The position numbers and the translations under genes are program-made. Below are positions 49,951 to 62,757 of a stretch of DNA of 64,000 nt, one piece after another. The first letter of the stretch is position 1, and each line of letters begins with the position of its first letter. Source of the stretch: CAYXDO01 sp964463485 (GTDB lineage: Bacteria > Myxococcota > Kuafuiibacteriia > Kuafuiibacteriales > Kuafuiibacteriaceae); the NCBI GenBank assembly GCA_964463485.1, contig CAYXDO010000030.1, positions 15,834 to 79,833 of the forward strand, read 5' to 3'. Below the pieces are notes generated by a model that saw nothing but the letters and a program-made list of their open reading frames with translations, ran no database searches and was not told the origin of the DNA.

Positions 49951-52020
49951 ATGGCCTCACCCCACGCGATCGACGAAATCGCGCCGCGGCGTGCGCCCGT
50001 GGAGGACGTCGATGCCGAAGCGCGGCGTGCCCGCGTGATCTTGGCGCTGATCCCGCTGTTGATCGTCGGAACGATCGGCGGCAGTCGCCTCTGGTTCAAC
50101 CTCAGCCGCGCGGAGATCGCTGCGCGCGCAGGCAAAGAGATCGCCAACCGGACGGGGGCCTCGGTGCGGATCGGCGAGCTCTCCGCGGGCACCTTCTTCC
50201 AGCCTTGTATGCATCAGGTCGCCGTGTATCGAAAGCGCGGCGACATGGAGCTCTCTGCGACCAGCGAGTCCGCGTGTGTCGATCGCTGGGCTTCAGCGCT
50301 CGGGTCCGGATTTCGGGCTGTGCAGGTCAGGCTCGATCGGCCCTCGATCGTCGTGTCTGGCTCTGGCGGGAGCCGCGACAAACAGGGGCTCGTCACCGTG
50401 GAGCCCAAGAAGACCGAGCGCGGGAACGCCTCGCTCGTTCCGCCGCGCCGTCCCGACCTCACCGAGATCGAGCTCGTCTTCGAGGACCTCACGCTCGATT
50501 GGAAGAACCTCCCACTCCCCGAGCGGATCGCCTCGGGCAGCCTCGGACCCCTCGACGGTTCATTCACCGTGCAGAAACGCGGGCTCTCGTCGGCCGTGTC
50601 GATCACCATCTCGGACCCGACCAGCGGCCTCGCCGCAGCCGGACGCGCCCAGCCCACCGAAGACGGATGGGACTTGTCCCTGAGGCTCCAAGGGGACCTC
50701 GAGCCGTCGTTCGGTCGCTTCCTCTCCTGGGCCGGGCTCGACATCCGCCGCCTGCCCACGCGAGGTGACATTGGCGCGGTCTACTCCGCGAGCGCCGGCA
50801 CCATCACGGTCGACCTCGACCTCGAACAATACGACGCCGACCTCGCCAACGAGATGGTCTCGTCTCGCCGTCTCGTCGGGTTCTCTGCGCGACAGCGCGC
50901 GCGCATCCTGGTCGACATCAAGAACGGCCGAATCACCGTCGATGACGGCCTACTCGAGGTGAACGGAATTCCTGCGAAAGTCTCCCTCGACATCAACGCC
51001 GCAGATCAGTCGCCTCGATTTTCGTTCGAATTCGGGTTGAAGACGATACCCATCGCCAAGCTGATGAGCTCGATCCCGGGCGCACAGGTGCCTCCGAACC
51101 TGGAGAACCTCCCACCGAATATTCTCTTCGCACTCACCTTCGGCATGAAGGGCGCGCTCAGGGACCCCAAGACCTGGGAGCCGCGACTCGATCGCAGAGT
51201 GATCGGCGTCGACGGAGTCGCCGGAAGTGGGCTGGAGTTTCTGAGGACGTCCTTCGATTACTGGCCGCTCACGGAGTCCGGCCGGGCGGCAACGCCCGTG
51301 CGTACTGGGCCCGACACGAGCAAGTGGGTGAGGTACGCGAACCTCCCTTACCCCCAGCGCCGATCCATACAAGTCTCCGAAGACGCAAACTTCTTTCTCC
51401 ACGACGGCGTCGACATCGAGGAGATCAAGAACGCGATCGAAGACGGAGTCACCAGCGGCAAGCGCACCCGCGGTGGATCGACACTCACTCAGCAGCTCGT
51501 CAAGAACCTGTTCCTCTCCCGCGACCGAACCGCGCAACGCAAGGTTCAAGAGCTCGTACTCACCTATCTCATCGAGGCCGCCCTCACCAAGGAAGAGATC
51601 TTCGAGACCTACGCCAACGTCATCGAGTGGGGTCCCAACATCTACGGGCTGACCGACGCAGCTTGGTATTACTTCGGCAAATCACCTCGAGGTCTGACCG
51701 TCAAGGAGATGTGTTATCTCACGTCGATCATCCCGGGACCCGTACTGTTCCACAAGTACTTCGAGAATGGATACGTGCCCGGAGCGCACCTGGGCAAGAT
51801 TGGCATTCTCCTCGATCGGCTCTACAAGATTCAGGCGATCGACGACGCGACGTACTCCGCCAGCGCGGACGAACCCATTCGGTTCGCGCGGGCCGGCCGC
51901 GTCAAGATCGCCGAAACCGGAACGCCGCCGGACCCGACGCCGAGTCCGACCTCGGAGCCGGTCTCCAGCAAACCCGACGGCGGCCTTGGGCCCCTGAAAA
52001 TCGAGGAGCCCCTCCCATGA
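49951..52020 (+). CDS. AsmA-like/GT51 fusion: monofunctional peptidoglycan glycosyltransferase
   Basis: A 689-residue protein. A cytoplasmic N-terminus precedes one membrane helix (~residues 29-47). A long periplasmic region (~60-430) has AsmA-like strands (TGASVRIGELSAGTFFQP; VQVRLDRPSIVVSG; LTEIELVFEDLTLDW). The glycosyltransferase 51 domain follows (~450-650): VSEDANFFLHDGVD with catalytic-type Glu477, RGGSTLTQQLVKNLFLS and NVIEWGPNIYGL. There is no transpeptidase domain. It polymerises lipid II glycan strands. Its stop overlaps the next glycosyltransferase start. The AsmA-like part is my reading of the strand pattern. Confidence 0.85.
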   Translation: MASPHAIDEIAPRRAPVEDVDAEARRARVILALIPLLIVGTIGGSRLWFNLSRAEIAARAGKEIANRTGASVRIGELSAGTFFQPCMHQVAVYRKRGDMELSATSESACVDRWASALGSGFRAVQVRLDRPSIVVSGSGGSRDKQGLVTVEPKKTERGNASLVPPRRPDLTEIELVFEDLTLDWKNLPLPERIASGSLGPLDGSFTVQKRGLSSAVSITISDPTSGLAAAGRAQPTEDGWDLSLRLQGDLEPSFGRFLSWAGLDIRRLPTRGDIGAVYSASAGTITVDLDLEQYDADLANEMVSSRRLVGFSARQRARILVDIKNGRITVDDGLLEVNGIPAKVSLDINAADQSPRFSFEFGLKTIPIAKLMSSIPGAQVPPNLENLPPNILFALTFGMKGALRDPKTWEPRLDRRVIGVDGVAGSGLEFLRTSFDYWPLTESGRAATPVRTGPDTSKWVRYANLPYPQRRSIQVSEDANFFLHDGVDIEEIKNAIEDGVTSGKRTRGGSTLTQQLVKNLFLSRDRTAQRKVQELVLTYLIEAALTKEEIFETYANVIEWGPNIYGLTDAAWYYFGKSPRGLTVKEMCYLTSIIPGPVLFHKYFENGYVPGAHLGKIGILLDRLYKIQAIDDATYSASADEPIRFARAGRVKIAETGTPPDPTPSPTSEPVSSKPDGGLGPLKIEEPLP

Positions 52021-53117
52021 GTACGACGCGTCCCCTCCGAGTCCTCTACGGTGTAGTCGGAGAAGGGATGGGTCACGCGATGCGCTCCGCCGTCGTGCTT
52101 CAGCACCTCACCGCGCAGGGTCACGACGTTCGAATCGTCGGCTCCGGGCGGGCCGCCACCTATCTGGCGACTCGTTACCCAGACAGGGTCACCGAAATCA
52201 CCGGGCTGACGATGGTCTACGAGCACAACACCGTGCGAAAGCTCAAGACCGCGCTCAAGAACCTCGGAGCCGCACGGGGGCTCCCCGAGAATTTCCGCGC
52301 GTACCTCGAGATGTCCCTCGAAGCGCCTCCGGACGCGGTCGTCTCCGACTTCGAGTCCTTCACCTACTTATACGCCCGCAGCCGCGGCATCCCGATCATC
52401 TCGGTCGACAACATGCAAATCATCGACCGCTGCGCGCACCCCTCCGACGTACTCTCGGGTGAACGAACCGCGTTCCTGCTCGCCAAATCCATCGTCAAGG
52501 CCAAGCTCCCCCGAGCCAACGCCTATCTCGTCACGACGTTTTTCTATCCGAAGATCAGAAAAGATCGAACGTCCCTGCACCCACCCATCTTGCGCAAGAT
52601 CATCCTCGACGCCAAAGCCAAGACGAGGCGCGGAGATCACGTGGTCGTGTACCAGTCGGGCACCAGCCACGACGAGCTCATCGACGAGCTCAAGAGAGTC
52701 GATGTGCCGTTCCTCGTTTACGGCCTGAAGAGAGTTTCCGAAGACCAGACCGACGGGAACCTCACCTTCAAACCTTTTTCGGAAGACCGATTCATCGACG
52801 ACCTCGCGACCGCCCGCGCGGTGATCGCCGGCGGTGGCTTTACGCTGATGGGCGAGGCTGTCTATCTGAACAAACCCATGCTGAGTGTGCCGCTGGTGGG
52901 TCAGTTCGAGCAGGCCGTCAACGCTACGTATCTCCAAAAGCTCGGGTACGGCGAGCGAGTAGATCAGATCACGAGCAGCCGAGTGTCCGAGTTTCTTGAC
53001 AAAGTGGACGGCTATGCCGAGCGCCTGGAGTCTTTCCAGCACGATCAGAACGTCGGGATTCTGTCCCGACTCGACGCCGAGCTCGTGCGAGCGGTGGAGG
53101 AAGGTGGTCGGGCTTGA
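52017..53117 (+). CDS. MurG/GT28-like glycosyltransferase
   Basis: A 366-residue GT-B fold enzyme. Its N-terminal glycine-rich loop is VVGEGMGHAMRS. The C-terminal donor-site block is VIAGGGFTLMGEAVYLNKPML, typical of UDP-sugar users. The pattern resembles the uncharacterised MJ1255/VC2487 family. There is no signal or membrane segment, so it acts on the cytoplasmic side. ATG 52017 overlaps the upstream stop (ATGA), so the pair is translationally coupled and may act on one cell-wall or glycan product. Donor and acceptor are unknown. Confidence 0.82.
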   Translation: MSTTRPLRVLYGVVGEGMGHAMRSAVVLQHLTAQGHDVRIVGSGRAATYLATRYPDRVTEITGLTMVYEHNTVRKLKTALKNLGAARGLPENFRAYLEMSLEAPPDAVVSDFESFTYLYARSRGIPIISVDNMQIIDRCAHPSDVLSGERTAFLLAKSIVKAKLPRANAYLVTTFFYPKIRKDRTSLHPPILRKIILDAKAKTRRGDHVVVYQSGTSHDELIDELKRVDVPFLVYGLKRVSEDQTDGNLTFKPFSEDRFIDDLATARAVIAGGGFTLMGEAVYLNKPMLSVPLVGQFEQAVNATYLQKLGYGERVDQITSSRVSEFLDKVDGYAERLESFQHDQNVGILSRLDAELVRAVEEGGRA

Positions 53118-53203
53118 AGTGCCCGCCATGGCGCTAACTGTTTGAATCGACGACAGAAGTCCGGTTTCTTGCGCGTCGCGGTGGATCGGGTACGTTTCCT
53201 TAC

Positions 53204-53548
53204 ATGAACGATCGAACGGACGACTCGACCCCTCCCACGCAGCTCTCGGAGCTCCCGAGCAAGGCCGCCTCGCGAGCTCACAAAGCGCCCCCGCGCCTCC
53301 GCGAAGGCCAGGTCGTGCGCCACGCCCGCTTCCGTTACCGAGGTGTGGTGGCGTTGGTGGATGACGGCGCCCGTCGCAGCACGCCCTGGTACCACGTGCT
53401 CGTGCACGGCACCGGCCACACCGCGTTCGTCCCGGAGACCTTGCTCGAGGCCGACGAGACGCCGACCCCGATCGACCACCCGAACGTGGGAGTCTACTTC
53501 GATGAGTTCAAGGGAGGGAAGTATCTCAGGACGAGGGTCCTCAACTGA
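53204..53548 (+). CDS. hspQ: HspQ/YccV-like heat-shock protein
   Basis: A 114-residue protein. After a ~35-residue polar N-terminus it has the HspQ fold: QVVRHARFRYRGVVALVDDG, PWYHVLVHGTGHTAFVPETLLEAD and the C-terminal PIDHPNVGVYFDEF. HspQ binds the Lon protease and hemimethylated DNA in enterobacteria. ATG 53204 is 86 bases after the previous gene. A TTGCGC/TACGTT pair with 16-bp spacing (53169-53196) could be its promoter, though it is not strong. Confidence 0.8.
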   Translation: MNDRTDDSTPPTQLSELPSKAASRAHKAPPRLREGQVVRHARFRYRGVVALVDDGARRSTPWYHVLVHGTGHTAFVPETLLEADETPTPIDHPNVGVYFDEFKGGKYLRTRVLN

Positions 53549-53902
53549 GTACCGCGGCCGAGCTCGAGCGGTGACCAGGAATCGGGCACGGGCGCGGGCA
53601 CGGGCACGGGCACGGGAACGGGCACGGGCACGACGTCCTCGCAGAACCAGGAATCGGGCACGGGCACGGGCACGGGCACGGGCACGAAGTCCTCGCAGAA
53701 CCGCAGCGCGATTCGACGGCCAGCGGACGCGGCCGGAAGTCGAGACCCGAAACCGAGCGCAGCGAGCTTTCACGCGTGCCCGTGGCCGTGCCCGTGCCCG
53801 TGCCCGAATCGAGCTCGCGATGGAGCACGATCCCCCAAACCCGAGCCGCCCGAGCCCGCCCGAGCGGCCCGAGCCGCCCGAGCGGCCCGAGCCGCCTCGC
53901 CC
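53549..53902. repeat. Simple-repeat region: (GGGCAC)n direct and inverted arrays
   Basis: No gene. GGGCAC hexamers run at 53584-53632 and 53655-53687, within two near-identical units that also share GTCCTCGCAGAACC and CCAGGAATC. An inverted array of GTGCCC lies at 53775-53806. The arms, joined across ~90-190 bases, could form a long hairpin or cruciform. A separate GCCCGAGCC-type array occupies 53841-53900, reaching the GTG of the next gene. Confidence 0.8.
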
Positions 53903-55729
53903 GTGAGCAAGCGCAAGAGCTCCAAGCGGACCGGATCGAAAATTCCCATCCAGTTCGAGCGCAGCGAGGACCGCACCAAACGACTCGGAAACTCATCCGA
54001 AGTCAACTCATCCGAAGTCAACTCATCCGAAGTCAACTCATCCGAAGCACCGGCTCGCCCTCTCGATCCCGAAGCTCCGCCGTCGGCCGTCGATCGGCCG
54101 CGAAGCAAGGCCGAGTCAGCGGCTCTCGGCGCGGTGCTCGCGATCCTCGGCGTGGCTCTCTACTTTCCCTCTTTGTCGGGCGGACCGTTGTGGGACGACG
54201 ACACGCTCATCTTCCAGAACCTCGACCTGCGCACCCTCGACGGGCTTGTGCGAATTTGGCTTGGGCGAGGCACGCTCGATTTCTTTCCGGTCAGCCTGAC
54301 TTCCTTTTGGATCGAGCACCAGCTCTTCGGCGCCAGCCCCCTTGGGTATCGCGTCGTGAGTGCCCTCCTTCACGCCATCAACGCGATCGTACTCTGGCGG
54401 TTGCTCGCCCGGCTGCGCGCTCCGGGAGCGTGGCTCGCCGCGCTCCTTTTCGTCGTCCACCCGCTGTGCGTGCCCTCGGTGGCGTGGATCTCCGAGCGCA
54501 AGAACGAGCTGGCGCTGCTCTTTGCCCTCTTGGCCACGAGATCCTGGCTCGGCTCGGGCGACGCTCGACCGACTACGCGCCAGCGGGTCAGCTCACTTTT
54601 GTACTTTCTCGCGTCTTTGCTCGCGAAGCCCGCCGCCGTGGCCTTGCCGCTGGCGTGGCTGGCTTTGGCTGCCTGGAAGCGAGCTCTCGGACGCCGTGAC
54701 GTTCTGTGGGCGACACCGCACCTCTTCGCCGCTTTGACGCTCGGCTCGATCACACTCCAAGCGCAATCCGACGCGCCGGTGGACGCGGGACCTTGGGCGG
54801 AGCGGCTCGCGCGGGCGGGTTACTCACTTGGTTTCTATCTCTCGAAGGTCGCGGTTCCGACCAACCTGTCGATGATTTATCCCAAGTGGGCTGTCGACCC
54901 AACTCATCTCGAAGCTTGGGTTCCGCTCGGCTCGATCGCCGCTGGCGTCGGCCTGATGATTTGGCAGCGGCGGCGGTGCGGCGCGGCGTGGGTCGCCTTC
55001 GCCTGGTTCCTCGCCCTCGTCGCACCCGTGCTGGGTTTGGTCTCGATGGCGTACATGCGGCACGCGCACGTGTCCGACCATTTGGTCTACCTGGCGCTGC
55101 CCGGCCCGCTCGCCCTGTGGGCCGGGAGCCTCGGCCGCGGTATGCTCAGCCCGCGCCTTGCGATTCGGCGGCTGAGTACGTTCGTCGCGGTTCTACATCC
55201 AGCGGTGCTCCTCGCATGGACGATCCAACGAGAGCCGGACTTCGGCTCGGCGGAGCGGCTCTTTCGGTCCTCGCTGGAGTCGGCGCCAAACTCATGGTCG
55301 GCGCACCTTGGCCTGGCGATGACTCTGTCCGACCAGAACCGAGTAGCGGAGGCCCTGGACGAAAGTGAGTCCGCCGTGGGGCTAGCGCCGAGCGAGGCCG
55401 CGGCTCAGGCGCTCCGCGGCTCGCTCTTACTCACGGTGGGTCGCGAGGCGGAGGCGGTGGCTTCGCTCGAGGAGGCGCTTCGGTTGAATCCGCGCCAATT
55501 CAAGGTGCACAACAACTTGGCGTCGGTGAAGCTGAAGCGAAAGGACGTCGCCGGTGCGATCGAGCACTTGAAGCAGTCCGTGGAGCTCGAGCCCAGCTAC
55601 GCCCTCGGGCACGCGAACCTCGCGAGGCTGCTGGTCGCGCTCGGTCGGACCGAGGAGGCCCGCGCTCACTATCGGCGCGCGATCGAGCTCAGCCCCGAGC
55701 TGTCGTCGCTGTTTTCGGGTCCGCCTTGA
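53903..55729 (+). CDS. TMTC-like membrane protein with C-terminal TPR repeats
   Basis: A 608-residue protein. A basic N-terminus and four SSEVN-type pentapeptide repeats (15-bp units, 53990-54049) precede about nine membrane helices. The first loop contains GGPLWDDDTLIF, with clustered acidic residues as in GT-C mannosyltransferases (TMTC-like); SERKNELALLFALLATR is also typical. TPR units fill ~430-600 (NSWSAHLGLAMTLSDQNRVAEALDESE; PRQFKVHNNLASVKLKRKDVAGAIEHLK; PSYALGHANLARLLVALGRTEEARAHY). It probably glycosylates exported proteins or scaffolds a complex. It starts at GTG 53903. Confidence 0.82.
   Translation: MSKRKSSKRTGSKIPIQFERSEDRTKRLGNSSEVNSSEVNSSEVNSSEAPARPLDPEAPPSAVDRPRSKAESAALGAVLAILGVALYFPSLSGGPLWDDDTLIFQNLDLRTLDGLVRIWLGRGTLDFFPVSLTSFWIEHQLFGASPLGYRVVSALLHAINAIVLWRLLARLRAPGAWLAALLFVVHPLCVPSVAWISERKNELALLFALLATRSWLGSGDARPTTRQRVSSLLYFLASLLAKPAAVALPLAWLALAAWKRALGRRDVLWATPHLFAALTLGSITLQAQSDAPVDAGPWAERLARAGYSLGFYLSKVAVPTNLSMIYPKWAVDPTHLEAWVPLGSIAAGVGLMIWQRRRCGAAWVAFAWFLALVAPVLGLVSMAYMRHAHVSDHLVYLALPGPLALWAGSLGRGMLSPRLAIRRLSTFVAVLHPAVLLAWTIQREPDFGSAERLFRSSLESAPNSWSAHLGLAMTLSDQNRVAEALDESESAVGLAPSEAAAQALRGSLLLTVGREAEAVASLEEALRLNPRQFKVHNNLASVKLKRKDVAGAIEHLKQSVELEPSYALGHANLARLLVALGRTEEARAHYRRAIELSPELSSLFSGPP
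53990..54049 (+). repeat. Four 15-bp tandem repeats in the TMTC-like gene (NSSEV units)
   Basis: Four in-frame copies of AACTCATCCGAAGTC (the last ends GCA) encode NSSEV pentapeptides in the cytoplasmic N-terminus. The near-perfect DNA identity implies recent expansion and possible length variation between strains. Confidence 0.85.
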
Positions 55730-55811
55730 CGGCCTCCGGTGCTCGCGCCGCGCCCGCGCGCATGCCCAACAGAAAACAGCGTGAGGCTTGCATCCGGCCT
55801 CCGCGTGGTCT

Positions 55812-55839
55812 ATATCCGAACATCCGGATATACGGATAT
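55812..55839 (+). promoter_or_regulatory. Nested palindromic operator upstream of the SahR-like gene
   Basis: ATATCCG (55812-55818) and CGGATAT (55833-55839) are a perfect inverted repeat. They share their exact centre with an inner palindrome ATCCGGAT (55822-55829). A -10-like TATACT (55837-55842) overlaps the right half-site and lies only 8 bases before ATG 55850, so transcripts would have almost no leader. Two ArsR-type dimers could bind on this 28-bp site and shut off the operon. Confidence 0.65.
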
Positions 55840-55849
55840 ACTGACGACG

Positions 55850-56799
55850 ATGGCCGGCCTCGAAGAGACCAACGAGCTTTTCAAGCTCCTCGGTGACCCA
55901 ACTCGGCTTCGCCTGCTCTCCGTGCTCCACGGCCGCGAGCTCACCGTCGCTGAGCTCACCGAGATCACCGGAGCTCCCCAGTCGAGGGTCTCGAGCCACC
56001 TCGGGAGGCTGAAAGACGCCGAGCTGCTCAGCCTACGGAGAGAAGGGACAACCTCGTTCTATACGCTCGACTCCAACAAGCTGTCGGGCCCCTGCCAGAA
56101 GCACCTTCGAGTGTGGCTCGAGGACGGCGCAGATCCGCTGCTCACGGCCGATCGGGAGCACGCACGCAAGCTCGAGGCCGCTCGGACCGAGCGCCGGCCG
56201 TGGCCCGATGCGGTGGCCGGTCAGATGGAGCGTCACTACTCCCCGGGCCGAACTTGGGAAGCGAACGCGCGCGCCGTGTTCGGACTCCTCGAGCTCGGGG
56301 ACGTCCTCGACATCGCCTCCGGCGATGGGGTGATCGCGGAGCTGATTGCGCACGAGGCCAGGCGGGTGACGTGCCTCGACCTCTCCGAGCGTGTCGTGAA
56401 GGCGGGCCGGGAGCGGCTCGGGCACGTCGAAAATGTCGCATTCATACGCGGGGACATGCACGAGCTTCCCTTCGCTTCGGGTCGCTTCGACCAGGTCCTG
56501 TTCGTCAACGCGCTGGCTTACTCTACCAAGCCCCGGCGAGCGATCGAGGAGGCCTGCCGCGTCCTCGCGCCGGGCGGTTGTCTGGTCGGCGCCGCGCTCG
56601 CCGCTCACGGCCATCGCGAGGCCGTCGCGCCCTACGGCCACTTGAACTGCGGCTTCGAGCCGGAGACGCTCGAGTCCAGCTTGAAGCGCGCTGGCCTGGT
56701 TGTCGAGCTCTGCAAAGTCACCTCGCGGGAGCGACGTCCTCCCCACTTCGAGGTCATCACCCTCCGCGCCAAGAAGCCGCGCGACCAGAAAGGTCCCCG

Positions 56800-56803
<4 letters not shown>
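55850..56803 (+). CDS. ArsR-type regulator fused to a SAM methyltransferase-like domain (SahR-like)
   Basis: A 317-residue protein. Residues 1-85 are an ArsR winged helix (LFKLLGDPTRLRLLSVLHGRELTVAELTEITGAPQSRVSSHLGRL). No metal-binding CxC motif is present. Residues ~135-305 form a class I methyltransferase fold with VLDIASGDG, RVVKAGRERL and FDQVLFVNALAY, which in SahR senses S-adenosylhomocysteine. SahR-type regulators control the methionine cycle in several Proteobacteria. Here the gene overlaps metH (ATGA) and carries a 28-bp palindromic operator, so autoregulation of the pair is strongly suggested. Confidence 0.85.
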
Positions 56804-60510
<3,707 letters not shown>

Positions 60511-60517
60511 GTAAGTC

Positions 60518-61582
60518 GTGAAGGACTCCGTTCGGCAGTTCCTGGAATCTCACTTCTCGGTCCCGATGGCGTGGCCCTTGGCCCTCGCTGGGGCTCTCTT
60601 TGCTACTCTCTTGCTCACCGTCGCCTATCGCGCCTTCTTCCGGTGGCTCGCCAAGCTCGCCAAGTTATCCGAGACCGACCTCGACGATTTGTTTCTGAAG
60701 CGCATGCGCCTGCCCGCCAAGGGGCTCGTGGTGCTCCTGTCGGCGCACGTCTTCGTCGTGCTCCAGCAAATCGAGAACGCCACTGTCTCGAAGGTCGTCG
60801 CCATCACCGAGCTCCTGCTGATCTCCTACCTCGTCATCGAGGCCCTCGAGACGGCGGTGCTCGACTACTGGCTCCGGGAACGAAAGAAGGTCGAGCTCCC
60901 CGCGGTCGTCCGCCACTTGGTCCTCGTGATCGTCTACTCCGTCGCCGTCCTGTCGGTGATCGGCGCGGTGACTGGAGTCAACCTTGCCCCAGTGATTGCG
61001 ACGTCCACCGTCATCACGGTCGTGCTCGGCCTGGCGCTCCAGGACACCCTCGGAAATCTGTTTTCGGGCCTTGCGTTGTCGCTCGAGAAGCCATTCGCCG
61101 ACGGAGACTGGATCTTGGTGGATGGCATCGAGGGCCTCGTCGTACACATGGGTTGGCGGGCTACCCACATTCGGACGTTCTCCTGGGACGTCGTCATCAT
61201 TCCGAACTCGGTGATCGCCAAAGCGCGGGTTCAGAATTTCTCCGCACCCGACAAAGTCACGGCGAGAAATCTCGAGTTTCCGGTCGCGCTCCACGCGACT
61301 CCCCGAGAGGTCGAGGAGGCCGCGCGTGCCGCCTGCAAAGGAGTGCCGGAGGTCCAAACCGACCCCCCACCCAAGATCTGGCTCGTTGCACTCACCCCGC
61401 TCTTCGCGCGGTACATCGTGAAATTTTGGGTCCCCGATTTCAAGATCCACGACGACGTCGAATCTGACCTGCTGAAGGCCCTCTCCGAGGAGCTGAAGAG
61501 GTGCTCGATCAGCCTGAGCCCATCAGGAGTGGGGATTGACGCCGAAAGCAGAGTCGTCGCCAGGCCCGGCGGCCGCGAGTGA
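60518..61582 (+). CDS. MscS-family mechanosensitive ion channel
   Basis: A 354-residue membrane protein with an N-terminal helix, then hydrophobic segments near 65-105 and 130-150. The pore-lining helix and beta-domain junction read GLALQDTLGNLFSGLALSLEKPFADGDWI, the MscS hallmark, followed by HIRTFSWDVVIIPNSVIAKARVQNFS. It would release osmolytes on membrane tension. It starts at GTG 60518, seven bases after metH, so it is probably read-through transcribed although unrelated in function. Confidence 0.93.
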   Translation: MKDSVRQFLESHFSVPMAWPLALAGALFATLLLTVAYRAFFRWLAKLAKLSETDLDDLFLKRMRLPAKGLVVLLSAHVFVVLQQIENATVSKVVAITELLLISYLVIEALETAVLDYWLRERKKVELPAVVRHLVLVIVYSVAVLSVIGAVTGVNLAPVIATSTVITVVLGLALQDTLGNLFSGLALSLEKPFADGDWILVDGIEGLVVHMGWRATHIRTFSWDVVIIPNSVIAKARVQNFSAPDKVTARNLEFPVALHATPREVEEAARAACKGVPEVQTDPPPKIWLVALTPLFARYIVKFWVPDFKIHDDVESDLLKALSEELKRCSISLSPSGVGIDAESRVVARPGGRE

Positions 61583-61607
61583 GCGCGATCGGGCAAGGAG
61601 TCAACAC

Positions 61608-62594
61608 ATGTCGAGGAAGTTTGGGTCGCCGGTCCAAGAGATCCACGCCGAGTTGCTCGCGAGCGGGCTACTCGAGCGTGTCTCGTTGGGCGGCGCCGAC
61701 GAGCGGCTGTGGGCCGATTGCGCGCTCGCTTCGATGGCCGAGAATCGACTCGGGGACCGGACCGATCCTCGCTCCATCGACGAAGCCCGTCGCGAGCAGT
61801 GGCGACTTCGCGCCACCGACTCCGATCAGTGGCCTCCGAGCGAGCGTGTCTCCATTCAGAGTTGCTACTGGCTTCTGCGAGGGGGCCGACGCGTAGGCAC
61901 CATCGCCATCGATGACTCCACTCTGGGCGCGACCGCCCTTCACCTCGGCGACCTCTACGTCTTTCCAACCGATCGAGGCCTCGGCGTCACGCGGGCCGCG
62001 CTGGGCCAACTTCGCGACGCTCTCGGCCGCCGCGGCATGTCGCTTCGGTTGCACGCCGACTGGACTTGGCAGCGCTCGACCCGGCTATACGTAAGGATGG
62101 GTATGTGGCTCCGAATGTGGAAGCGCGGCCTCCAGTTCGATTGGCGAGCGAACGTTCCGCCGCCGATCTTTGGAATCCATCGAGCCGAAGCGCGCCTGTC
62201 CGCCATCGTCGGCGGCGCGGAAGTCGTTCTCCAGCGAGCGACTCGAGCCGGTGACATGCTCGAGCTCGAGTACCAAGAACCGAGCTTCGGCCCTGAATCA
62301 CCGCTGTACGAGGCCAGTCACTACAGCGCCAGCACGCTCGCGCTCGGGCTTGCATTGGCAGGCTGGCCCTTGCTCCGATCGACTCACTCCGAGCTCTCCC
62401 GCTACGCCGACGCGGGTCCGCCCGAGGCGCTCGCTCGCAAGATCGTGGTCTGGGAGGCCTACGACCGAAGTCTCGGCTGGCGCGTCGAGACGCCCAGGAT
62501 CCCTGGCCTGAGCTACCCGACGTGGGAGGAGCTCGAGGCCGAGTGGGACAAAGGGAAGTCGGCGCTCGATGCGTCGGAACCCAGGTCCGAGTGA
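61608..62594 (+). CDS. GNAT-like acetyltransferase with C-terminal extension
   Basis: A 328-residue protein from ATG 61608, which has an AAGGAG Shine-Dalgarno seven bases upstream; an earlier in-frame ATG lies inside the MscS gene. Residues ~85-185 fit an N-acetyltransferase core: RRVGTIAIDDSTLGATALHLGDLYVFPTDRGLGVTRAALGQLRDAL, with RGLGVTRAAL as the acetyl-CoA loop, and LYVRMGMWLRMWK. The C-terminal ~140 residues are not recognised (LDYLE-poor, Trp-rich, YDRSLGWRVETPRI). The substrate is unknown. Confidence 0.68.
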   Translation: MSRKFGSPVQEIHAELLASGLLERVSLGGADERLWADCALASMAENRLGDRTDPRSIDEARREQWRLRATDSDQWPPSERVSIQSCYWLLRGGRRVGTIAIDDSTLGATALHLGDLYVFPTDRGLGVTRAALGQLRDALGRRGMSLRLHADWTWQRSTRLYVRMGMWLRMWKRGLQFDWRANVPPPIFGIHRAEARLSAIVGGAEVVLQRATRAGDMLELEYQEPSFGPESPLYEASHYSASTLALGLALAGWPLLRSTHSELSRYADAGPPEALARKIVVWEAYDRSLGWRVETPRIPGLSYPTWEELEAEWDKGKSALDASEPRSE

Positions 62595-62757
62595 GTCGCT
62601 CGTGCGAAACGCGACAAATCCCGCACGAATTCGACGGGCCCATGAATGTCAAAGCAAGGCCGTGACAAAATATTAGCGAAACTCCGGATGCGGGGAGGGC
62701 ATCGTTTGTGCGCAAATGACTGTCGGGGATCGGCTTCGAGCGTGGTAGGCTCTTGGC
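62595..62757. other. Leader region of the response-regulator gene
   Basis: 163 bases, less GC-rich than the surroundings around 62662-62682 (GACAAAATATTAGCGAAAC). A GTGACA (62661-62666) could be a -35 box; no good -10 at 16-18 bp is evident. No gene seen. Confidence 0.3.

Noticed and set aside
53584..53687. GGGCAC arrays as a CRISPR or origin iteron array
   Set aside because: Units are contiguous hexamers without spacers, and no replication gene or AT-rich box is near.
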